A stretch of 22,089 nt of DNA, taken from positions 32,169 to 54,257 of the forward strand of contig NZ_GL890966.1 in NCBI RefSeq assembly GCF_000211815.1, read 5' to 3'. The notes below the pieces were generated by a model. That model did no database searches. It saw only the letters and a program-made list of their open reading frames with translations, and was not told the DNA's origin. The position numbers were made by a program, and so were the translations under genes. The number at the start of each line of letters is the position of its first letter. Position 1 is the first letter of the stretch. Source of the DNA: Moorena producens 3L (lineage in GTDB: Bacteria > Cyanobacteriota > Cyanobacteriia > Cyanobacteriales > Coleofasciculaceae). This document shows, piece by piece, positions 8,301 through 14,459 of this stretch.

Positions 8301-8967
8301 TGACAATGGTTCCTATGATGAGGAGCCGTATGATGGGAAACTATCACGTACGGTTCTGTTGGCGTAGCCTTCCCGAAGGGTAGACGAGTCGGTGAGGCGA
8401 CTCACCGGCTTAGTTTAATGAAGTAAGCCACTAAAACCTGGAGTTAGTTATAAGTTGGTCGTCGAGACTGATAGAAATCGTGCCTCTACAGAAGATAGCA
8501 CTGGAGGACTAGGATTTACGCGGATTAAGTCAGATCAAGCTAGAGAAATTCAGGTTATTGCTCGGCGGATTCAGGAACAGAATCTACCAAAGGAGTTCAA
8601 GCCCTTAGCTCTAGCTGAACTCTATGCTGACTACGATTTAACGGCTGAGGCCATTGAAATCCTGGAAGGACAAGAAAACGATCAAAAAATAGCACCGATT
8701 TATCGCTTACTGGGTGATTTGTATAAACGGATAGGACTAGTTGTGGAAGCTAAGGGTCCTTATTCAAAGGCAGTAGAACTGACCACAGCAACTGAGCATT
8801 GGGAAGAACTAGCAGCAGCCAAAGCTGGATTAGGGGAGGTTCAGTATGCTCGTGGGAATCGGCAAGAAGGAGTGAGTTTGTTAGAACAAGCGAAGGCAAT
8901 CTATGAACAGTTTGGGGACCGAAAACGGGTAGGGGAATTAGAAAAGCAACTGTCAGAGTTAAAGTAA
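5361..8967 (+). CDS. Exported FecR-like / Ig-like / TPR protein, split by a group II intron
   Basis: The gene is join(5361..5919, 8420..8967) once the intron is removed, giving 368 residues. Exon 1 encodes a signal peptide (hydrophobic to about residue 37, cleavage near PVLAG-HW). A FecR-like segment follows (RVELEREGWSRFHPVPNY ... INPGDLLR ... VKLFCDHG), then the start of an Ig/Fn3-like domain (PTLSWHDATDASSFMVTVRG). The junction reads VYP-G-SKPLKPGVSYKLVVETD, with the glycine codon rebuilt from 5919 and 8420-8421; exon 2 completes the strand pattern and adds two or three TPR units. Unspliced, translation stops 11 nt into the intron. The protein should be periplasmic or lumenal. The GTG at 5361 overlaps the upstream TPR gene; in-frame ATGs at 5430 and 5436 are alternatives but would shorten the signal peptide. 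Confidence 0.82.
6043..6113. mobile_element. 71-bp hairpin MITE inside the intron (copy A)
   Basis: Ends AATAGTGCAGCCTT (6043-6056) and AAGGCTGCACTATT (6100-6113) are perfect inverted repeats. The whole unit aligns, in the opposite orientation, with the 73-bp element at 11670-11742, including internal CAAAACCTTACTCC / CATAGGGTAAAGGTTTTG segments. It is non-coding. No clear target duplication is visible at this copy. Confidence 0.85.
6605..8291 (+). pseudogene. ltrA: Group II intron reverse transcriptase/maturase with HNH domain, frameshifted
   Basis: The intron-encoded protein is read in two frames: 6605 to about 7328, then about 7328 to 8291. Part one has RT motifs, including WIPKPGRKEKRPLGIPT, YGFRPGRSCHDA, DADIAKCFDKINHEAL and GTPQGGVISPL. 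Part two has the catalytic RYADDFVIL, the maturase (X) signature LKPIIRGWCNYYRG, and a C-terminal HNH nuclease (CTHCGLTFKDGD ... HHIIPRALGGSNLNKNLELLHLHCHDAKH). The reading should pass from ISPL through LANIALHGMEKA, but 7324-7330 contains one net extra base, so the first frame ends at 7393. Such proteins splice and mobilise their host intron. If the shift is real, the intron would depend on a maturase supplied in trans. A sequencing error cannot be excluded. Confidence 0.92.
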
Positions 8968-9111
8968 GATTTGAGATTCCCTAGGGATTAACACTGGCTA
9001 TACCAATCCTAAATGAATTGTGATATGTTTTGCGGCCATATTACCTACTCCCTACTCCCTGCTCCGAAGCTCCCTAAAACCCAGATATTTTTACCTCACT
9101 CGTTCTGAGAA
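8968..9111. other. Short intergenic spacer
   Basis: This 144-nt gap between the intron-split gene and the PD-(D/E)XK gene holds a CTACTCCCTACTCC-type low-complexity tract near 9047-9062 and no recognised regulatory element. Same-strand orientation on both sides is compatible with an operon. Confidence 0.6.
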
Positions 9112-9120
9112 TTGCTAGAT

Positions 9121-9756
9121 ATGATTCAAACTATACCAGCCAGAGAAATTACTCTATACGAATTAGAAACAAAATTTGGGATTCACTTAGTTGAGGATAA
9201 CGAATTTTTTCGAGAGTGGCAAGATGATTTGCCAGAAATTACTGCTACGGAAAAAGAAAGATTAGACCGAGTCAAGGTTAGTTATACAAATTTAACGAAA
9301 TATCCTCCTCTGTTAGAAAACACCGTCAAAATGGTTGTGCTCTCTCCCTTGTTAGATTTAGCAGGGTTATACTTGCCTCCTTTTCACATCAAGTCAGAGA
9401 AGTCTGTAGAAATTGCCGAAGAAGACCGGGGAGTTATCGTCAGAGGAAATATCGATGTATTGGTGTTATGGGAGCAGTTTTTGGTAGTGGTTATTGAATC
9501 CAAGAAAGTGGCCTTTTCTTTGGAAGTGGGTAAACCCCAACTCCTGGCTTATATGCTGTCAAATCCCTATCCTGAAAAACCGGTTTATGGACTGATTACG
9601 AATGGCAGTAGCTTCAGGTTTATCAAATTAGTTAAAGGCGAAATAACTCAGTACGCTGTCTCTAAATTGTTTGATATTTTCAATCCAGGAAATGAGCTGT
9701 ATAGCGTTCTAAGGGTACTGAAGGGTTTGGGTCAATTGGCAATTAACCAGGAATAA
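9121..9756 (+). CDS. PD-(D/E)XK restriction-endonuclease-like protein (HsdR N-terminal type)
   Basis: This protein has about 211 residues from the ATG at 9121; a TTG at 9112 would add three. Its core reads VRGNIDVLVLWEQFLVVVIESKKVAFSLEVGKPQLLAYML. The D of NID and the E-S-K of VIESKK fit the catalytic D...ExK of the PD-(D/E)XK superfamily, in the arrangement of HsdR N-terminal-like proteins that are common as stand-alone genes in cyanobacteria. No helicase domain is attached. The real substrate is unknown. Family members are often called type I restriction enzyme R-like, but a restriction role is not implied by this gene alone. It sits 144 nt after the FecR-like/TPR gene and about 12 nt before the CHAT gene on the same strand. 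Confidence 0.8.
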   Translation: MIQTIPAREITLYELETKFGIHLVEDNEFFREWQDDLPEITATEKERLDRVKVSYTNLTKYPPLLENTVKMVVLSPLLDLAGLYLPPFHIKSEKSVEIAEEDRGVIVRGNIDVLVLWEQFLVVVIESKKVAFSLEVGKPQLLAYMLSNPYPEKPVYGLITNGSSFRFIKLVKGEITQYAVSKLFDIFNPGNELYSVLRVLKGLGQLAINQE

Positions 9757-10151
9757 TGGTGATTTGTGATGAGGGATAGGAGTTTACCGCCAATAGTTCT
9801 ACATTACCTGGGAGTTCGTCTGTTGATGGTAACCCTGGTTCCTGCTATCTTCTCTGCTACTGTAACTGTGCCACTGATGGCTCAATCGAGCTGGGCACAG
9901 ACTCAAAACTCCCAGGAAGAAGCCACCCCCTCAGACTTACTTCAGGCTAAAGCTGACCAACTGTTTGAGCAAGGAATTGAACAATACCAGTCAATATAAA
10001 GCTGCCCTCCAGTCCTGGCAAGAAGCCCTAGGCATTTATCGCGAACTGGAAGACCGCCACGGGGAAGCCAACTCCCTCAACAATCTCGGGCTTGCTTAGG
10101 ATAGCCTAGGGCAATACCGCAAAGCGATTGAGTTTCATCAGCAGTCTTTAT

Positions 10152-10436
10152 CCGATACTTTTTAGCTACCAAAACCTACCAAAGGCAAATTCTGGCTCGC
10201 CAATGCAAGATGCAATAGCATCCAGGGGGTATCTCCGCGCTTCTCTGACGGAATATCCCGCGAGCGCCATAAAAATGTCAAAAAAGTCTAACACCGGGAT
10301 AGAGAGCGCAACTACTAAACCCTTGGTTTTCGGCTTTAATTTAAGTTACATAATAATCCCTGTCGGTGTTAACCTAATTTAAGTTTAACAAATAATAAGA
10401 GTTTTTGGTAGAGTCTGCGATATTTTCTCTAGCTGT
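10152..10436 (-). mobile_element. IS607-family right-end remnant, inverted
   Basis: 10152-10209 is an inverted copy of the right end of the IS607 element at 12987-13045. Blocks of 19 nt (10152-10170 against 13027-13045) and 18 nt (10192-10209 against 12987-13004) match perfectly, with a diverged segment between. Further in, to about 10290, the minus strand resembles the end of tnpB (GAC-ATT followed by GGCGCTCGCGGGATATTCC), but it is frameshifted. The rest, to where CHAT coding resumes near 10437, is AT-rich and unrecognised. The open frame at 10128-10382 runs through this remnant and is not a gene. The inner boundary is approximate. Confidence 0.75.
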
Positions 10437-11226
10437 TTACTAACTCTCCGCAACCGTCCCAAAAACCAGTGGGATCACGAAACGATTGCCGAAACCGAAA
10501 ACAACCGAACTGCTCTGCGAAAAGACTACCAGGACTTGCTGGTTCAATTAAAAGTCCAAAACCCTGAAATCGCTAGCTTAAAAACTGTAGAAGTTGCCTC
10601 CCTCCCTGAAATCCAAGGCTTGCTGGATAGCGATACTACCCTAGTCGAGTACTTTGTCACGGATGAACGCACCCTAGCCTTCATTATCACCCGCAACAGC
10701 TTCCACACTGTCCCCCTCAATGTCACTCGCCAACAACTGACCGAAGAACTGACACTTTTCCAAGACTTTGCTGACTTAGATCAACCCCATCCCCTAGAAC
10801 TTAAAAACCTGCACGACTGGCTAATTGTACCCCTCCAGCCCCATCTCAACACCACCACTATCACCATTGTTCCCCACGGTATCCTGCACTATCTTCCCTT
10901 TGCTGCCCTCACTGACGGCAAGGAGTACCTCAGTGACAACTACGCCCTATTGTCCCTGCCCAGTGCTAGCATCCTGCGCTACTTACCCGACAAGGGCAAA
11001 TCAACCACAGGCAGTCTTCTCGCCCTGGGAGATCCCACCATTCCTGGACTTTCCCCCTTAAATCATGCTCAAAAAGAAGTAGAGACCATTGCCAAGCTCT
11101 TCCAGACCAAAGCCCTGGTGGGGAAAGCGGCTACCGAAACCGCTCTCCGCTCTAGGGCTTGTAACAGTTTCCGAAAATATTCATATACCTCCCACAATCT
11201 CCCAGAATGTGTGTTAGATTAAAAAC

Positions 11227-11929
11227 ATGGCACTCATTCCACTCCGTAAGGCGGTCGAACTTACGGGACTCTCCAAAAATACACTAAGAAAGTACGCGGA
11301 CGATGGAACGATTAGATGCGAGAAAACGCCAGGCGGAACAAGATTGTTTGACGTCGAAAGCCTGCTCACTTTCGGGAACAGTTCGTCAAGCTCTCGATCA
11401 GATCATTTTACAATTTGCTACTGTCGAGTCAGTTCCACTAAACAAAAAGACGACCTCGCCAGACAAATCGCCTACATGCACTCCCTTTTCCCGCAAGCCG
11501 AAATCATTAAAGACATCGGCTCAGGACTCAACTACAAAAGGAAAGGGCTTCGATCCATATTGGAACGAGTTGTGCGTGGAGATCAGCTCACGATTGTTGT
11601 TGCCTGTAGAGACAGACTTACACGATTTGGGTTTGAACTCATTGAGTACTTGGTTAGAAGTTACCGTAAGAGTAGTGCAGCCTTTATAGTTGGTAAATTA
11701 TGCAGCATAGGGTAAAGGTTTTGTAGTAAGGCTGCACTACTCTAAGGTTTCATCTCCGGTCGGCATCAACGGTGGATAAATCTTGGTTCTCGACCAGCCT
11801 GAAAGTTGTCCAGAATCAGAACTTACCGCAGATATTCTCTCCATCATTCACGTCTTCTATTGCCGTGTCCACGGACTCAGAAAGTACGGGTCAAAAATCA
11901 AAAAAGATCCGGATATTCCTCAATGCTGA
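11227..11929 (+). pseudogene. tnpA: IS607 serine recombinase TnpA, interrupted by a MITE and a stop codon
   Basis: The N-terminus (MALIPLRKAVELTGLSKNTL) is a MerR-like helix-turn-helix that reads into GGTRLFDVESL. The resolvase domain follows with YCRVSST, whose serine is the expected nucleophile, and VACRDRLTRFGFELIEYLV. At 11670-11742 a 73-bp hairpin element breaks the frame. Removing it together with one TAA duplicate joins RSYRK to VSSPVGINGG, and the frame continues to LVLDQPESCPESELTADILS and RKYGSKIKKDP, ending at TGA 11927-11929. A further in-frame TAA at 11777 stands where a lysine AAA is expected. Two independent lesions mean this copy should not encode an active recombinase. The last 65 nt overlap the proposed tnpB start. 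Confidence 0.9.
11670..11742. mobile_element. 73-bp hairpin MITE in tnpA (copy B)
   Basis: Perfect 13-bp terminal inverted repeats GAGTAGTGCAGCC and GGCTGCACTACTC are flanked on both sides by TAA (11667-11669 and 11743-11745), as expected from a 3-bp, or TA-based, target duplication. Excising 76 bp reconstructs an uninterrupted resolvase frame, which proves insertion. It is a diverged, inverted relative of the 71-bp hairpin inside the group II intron. Confidence 0.92.
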
Positions 11930-13010
11930 ACAGCGATATACTGTTCGTAAGTGGTTTGGAGTTTCCCGTTATGTTTTCAACAAAACCGTCAAGATTCTTG
12001 AAGATGGTGAGACTAAAGCTAACTGGAAAGCCATCAAGACCGACATTCTGAATAGCTTACCAGAGTGGTGTAAGGCAGTACCTTATCAAATCAAATCTAT
12101 AGCGATAAAGGATGCTTGCACCGCTGTAAGGGAGGCCAAGAAAAAGTATAAAAAGACTGGACAAATAAATCGAGTGCGATTTAGATCTCGTAAAAATCCT
12201 GTTCAGTCTTGCTACATCCCTAAGTCGGCTGTATCTAGCAAAGGGATTTACCATACAAAACTGGGTGAATTGACCTTTACTGAAACACTTCCAGATGATA
12301 TTGGAGATTGTCGATTAACTAGCACCAATGGGGATTACTACCTGACAGTCCCTCACAAGACTACTCAAGTAAAATCCGAGAACCAAGGTAGAGTAGTAGC
12401 TTTAGACCCTGGTGTTAGAACATTTTTGACACTTTTTAGTGAGAATTCTGTAGGAAAAATTGGTTGTGGAGATTTTTCTCGAATTCAACGACTTTGCTCT
12501 CACCTCGATGGCCTCTTATCAAGAATAAGCAAGGCAAAAGGGAAGCAAAAACGTCGAATGATAAAAGCTGCCAGGCGAATAATCATTAGAATTCAGAATC
12601 TGATTAACGAACTACATCATAAGGCTGCCCGTTTTTTAGTTGACAACTTTGACGTTATACTACTTCCTACTTTTGAGACATCTGAAATGACAAAAAAAGG
12701 AAACAGGAAGATCAGGTCTAAAACTGTTCGGAATTTGCTTTCTTTTGCTCATTATCGCTTCAAAGAGTTCCTCAAACACAAAGCTGGAGAAACAGGGAAA
12801 ACAGTAGTAGACGTCTGTGAAGCCTATACCAGTAAAACTGTTAGCTGGACAGGTGAGTTAATAAATATCGGTGGTAGCAAGAAAATTAAATCAAAAATTG
12901 ATGGCCGATCGATGGATCGCGACATCAATGGCGCACGTGGGATATTCCTACGTGCCTTGGTAGATACACCCTGGCTGAGAAATCAGCTTGCATTGGCGAG
13001 CCAGGATTGA
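11865..13010 (+). CDS. tnpB: IS607-type TnpB (RuvC-like RNA-guided nuclease family)
   Basis: The GTG at 11865 gives 381 residues; an in-frame GTG at 11772 exists but would read through the end of tnpA. The N-terminal helix-turn-helix reads IRIFLNAEQRYTVRKWFGVS. RuvC-like acidic residues are seen in VVALDPGVRTF (D181 from the 11865 start), LLPTFETSEM (E271) and MDRDINGARG (D353). The zinc-ribbon cysteines expected between the last two motifs are absent; YTSKTVSWTGELINIGG stands in their place, a variant I associate with IS607-type cyanobacterial TnpBs. TnpB proteins are RNA-guided endonucleases using a guide derived from the element's right end. The frame is intact although the partner tnpA is dead, so this copy could still act in trans or be a passenger. 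Confidence 0.92.
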   Translation: MSTDSESTGQKSKKIRIFLNAEQRYTVRKWFGVSRYVFNKTVKILEDGETKANWKAIKTDILNSLPEWCKAVPYQIKSIAIKDACTAVREAKKKYKKTGQINRVRFRSRKNPVQSCYIPKSAVSSKGIYHTKLGELTFTETLPDDIGDCRLTSTNGDYYLTVPHKTTQVKSENQGRVVALDPGVRTFLTLFSENSVGKIGCGDFSRIQRLCSHLDGLLSRISKAKGKQKRRMIKAARRIIIRIQNLINELHHKAARFLVDNFDVILLPTFETSEMTKKGNRKIRSKTVRNLLSFAHYRFKEFLKHKAGETGKTVVDVCEAYTSKTVSWTGELINIGGSKKIKSKIDGRSMDRDINGARGIFLRALVDTPWLRNQLALASQD

Positions 13011-13182
13011 CTTTTTGGGAGATTCTGGTAGCTAAAAAGTATCGGCATTACAGCAAGCTCAGAAAGACTTACGGGAAAAATATCCCCATCCTTATTATTG
13101 GGCAGCATTTTCTTTGACAGGGGATGCTGGGAAAAGGGAGTAGGGAGTCGGGAGTAGGGATATTGAGATACACCGAATTTTT

Positions 13183-13422
13183 GGCGTTGCTTAATAATGG
13201 AATGATTTTAAGAGTTTTCTGGAATGGGCATGTTGGTAGAACTGGCATGTTGGTAGAACTGGCATCTTGGTAGAACTGGCATGTTGGTAGAACTGGCATG
13301 TTGGTAGAACTGGCATCTTGCCAGTTTCATGCTTATTTTCGAGCGGGCAGGATGCCCACATATTTTCGAGCGGGCAGGATGCCCACTCTACTCCTATTCA
13401 GCGCCAAGACATTAGCAACGCC
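13183..13422. mobile_element. 240-bp MITE with 8-bp target duplication (copy 1)
   Basis: Terminal inverted repeats GGCGTTGCT (13183-13191) and AGCAACGCC (13414-13422) are flanked directly by GAATTTTT at 13175-13182 and 13423-13430. The interior shares TTAATAATGGAATGATTTTA, GGCATCTTGCCAGTTTCATG and GGGCAGGATGCCCAC with the copy at 17153-17347. This copy is enlarged by a 17-bp tandem array and a duplicated GAGCGGGCAGGATGCCCAC segment. The minus-strand open frame through it is a repeat artefact. Confidence 0.92.
13227..13320. repeat. 17-bp tandem repeat inside the MITE
   Basis: There are five copies of GGCATGTTGGTAGAACT (one position alternates G/C, giving GGCATCTTGG) from 13227 to 13311, then a partial copy. 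The other MITE has only a single degenerate unit, so this array expanded after the two copies separated. Confidence 0.92.
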
Positions 13423-13446
13423 GAATTTTTTCCTATTCCCTATTCC

Positions 13447-14283
13447 CTAGTGCTCCAACCAAAGCGCTAAATCCGTTGCTGTCTCAAAATCCAACAAGGC
13501 TTCACTCAATTCCTCCAATCGAGTAATCGATAATCCCTCAATCTGCTGTTGGAGCCCAGGGTCAAGTAAACCTAACTTCAGGGTTAGCAAACGCATCACA
13601 ATTAATAGGACTCCCTCCTGCTTGCCGCGCTGGATTCCCTTTTGGACTCCCTTTTGGATAATATCTTGATAGGTGACTGATTCTTCCATAACTTCCTCCC
13701 TCAAAAATCGACGGATTAAATCTTTATCAAACCGCAAACCAGCCAGTACATCCACACAGGCCGCTAGGGTTCGGAGTTGACCTTGTTCTTCAATTCTATC
13801 GACTTCAGCAACGACTTGCTCCAACAATAGATTAGGCCGATTACTCCTGGCTAAAGTGGCCAAGGGTAACAAAGCCCGATTGGCCAATAGTGGTAATGGG
13901 TCTTGCTCCCACAGACGAATTATCCGATAACGATGCCAGGTGTTAGTATCTCTAAACTCGTTAGTAAATACCATCTGTGAGGTCGTAGACTTTAGAAAAA
14001 TTACCACCTGCTCAATCGGACATCGGTACTTGCGATGTAATCTGACCCAATAGTCCAACATCCGAAATGGTAATGGTGGCTCGGATTGGGGTAAGGTTTG
14101 AAATTCTAGGTGCAGAATTTGGTTTGTACTTTGGAGTAAAGTCAGAGCATCAGCTTGAATTGGTTCACTACTCAATTCGCTTTTAAGTACCTGAATATCT
14201 CTAGGTTCTTCACCCAATAGCCAGTGAAAAAACTCCGATGGGTATTCTTCTGCTAGGTATTTGCAGATATTATCGTAAGCCAA
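13447..14283 (-). CDS. Rpn-type PD-(D/E)XK nuclease, second full-length copy
   Basis: This 278-residue protein is a close paralogue of the one at 2867-3754, identical over most of the first 190 residues. It has the same candidate catalytic residues D45 (QADAL) and E60-F-Q62 (HLEFQT). It differs mainly in the linker, where KGVQKGIQRGKQEG replaces the long QQGL array, and near residue 168, where EEQGQLRTL replaces EEKPLRGNL. The C-terminal DUF4351-like region is intact. The duplication includes about 110-150 bp upstream of the start codon, without the 46-bp palindrome present at the other copy. Family role: DNA endonuclease linked to recombination or transposition. It stands between the MITE and thiL, both apparently unrelated. 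Confidence 0.87.
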   Translation of the reverse strand: MAYDNICKYLAEEYPSEFFHWLLGEEPRDIQVLKSELSSEPIQADALTLLQSTNQILHLEFQTLPQSEPPLPFRMLDYWVRLHRKYRCPIEQVVIFLKSTTSQMVFTNEFRDTNTWHRYRIIRLWEQDPLPLLANRALLPLATLARSNRPNLLLEQVVAEVDRIEEQGQLRTLAACVDVLAGLRFDKDLIRRFLREEVMEESVTYQDIIQKGVQKGIQRGKQEGVLLIVMRLLTLKLGLLDPGLQQQIEGLSITRLEELSEALLDFETATDLALWLEH

Positions 14284-14459
14284 GGCAAATTGTTCAAAGT
14301 TAATACTATCTCAGACAGTGTAGTGAATCTGAACCAGAAAATTGATCGCACCTGGATCTTGTTTATTGAGTCAAGTTATGATACCTGACCAAGTCTGATT
14401 GAGATCAGATACATAAGGAATAATAGTAAATCCGGTTAATCACTTCTAAGGGAAAAATT

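Larger units (their letters stand above)
5920..8419 (+). mobile_element. Group II intron (chloroplast-like, with HNH-maturase ORF)
   Basis: The 5' end GTGCGAC matches the group II consensus. Domain V is a recognisable 34-nt hairpin at 8323-8356 (GAGCCGTATGATGGG-AAA-CTATCACGTACGGTTC). The 3' end is TTTAAT, with a candidate branch-point A at 8412, eight nucleotides from the end. A hairpin at 6355-6376 exposes CTGGGT (6364-6369) in its loop, which pairs with exon residues ATCCAG (5914-5919) and so is a good EBS1/IBS1 candidate. Removing exactly these 2500 nt restores the host frame. The intron encodes a reverse transcriptase/maturase (now frameshifted) and carries a foreign 71-bp hairpin at 6043-6113. 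A small CCTTCCCGAAGG palindrome lies between domains V and VI. Confidence 0.93.
11160..13045 (+). mobile_element. IS607-family insertion sequence
   Basis: The element carries the IS607 gene pair, a serine recombinase with a MerR-like DNA-binding domain (tnpA, broken) and tnpB, in overlapping order. It interrupts the CHAT gene: CHAT coding stops matching after LRSRA near 11160 and resumes at ALQQAQKDL near 13043. The right tip is well defined by its second, inverted copy at 10152. The left boundary is inferred from the loss of CHAT similarity and may be off by several bases. IS607 elements do not make long target duplications, and none is seen. Confidence 0.85.
9769..13143 (+). pseudogene. Exported TPR-CHAT protease, disrupted by IS607-family insertions
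   Basis: The pieces of one gene can be followed. 9769-9990 encodes a signal peptide (LMVTLVPAIFSATVTVPLMA) and the first helix ADQLFEQGIEQYQ. After a frameshift near 9987, TPR sequence continues (SQYKAALQSWQEALGIYREL), with a stop codon at 10097-10099 where a tyrosine is expected. 10437-11160 encodes the N-terminal half of a CHAT domain (DTTLVEYFVTDERTLAFII, IVPHGILHYLPFAAL, ALGDPTIPGL). 13043-13143 encodes the CHAT C-terminus (QKDLREKYPHPYYWAAF, SLTGD). The parts expected to carry the catalytic His (HLAAHG-like) and Cys (LSACQT-like) are missing, as are most TPRs. CHAT proteins are caspase-like cysteine peptidases; the signal peptide implies the ancestor worked outside the cytoplasm. As it stands, no active peptidase can be made. 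Confidence 0.88.

Noticed and set aside
10128..10382. 84-codon open frame on the plus strand
   Set aside because: It crosses from CHAT/TPR coding DNA into the inverted IS607 remnant, so it is a chance frame.
13069..13299. Minus-strand frame with MPVLPTCQFYQ repeats
   Set aside because: The repeats are the translation of the 17-bp tandem array in the MITE, and the frame overlaps the CHAT C-terminus on the other strand.
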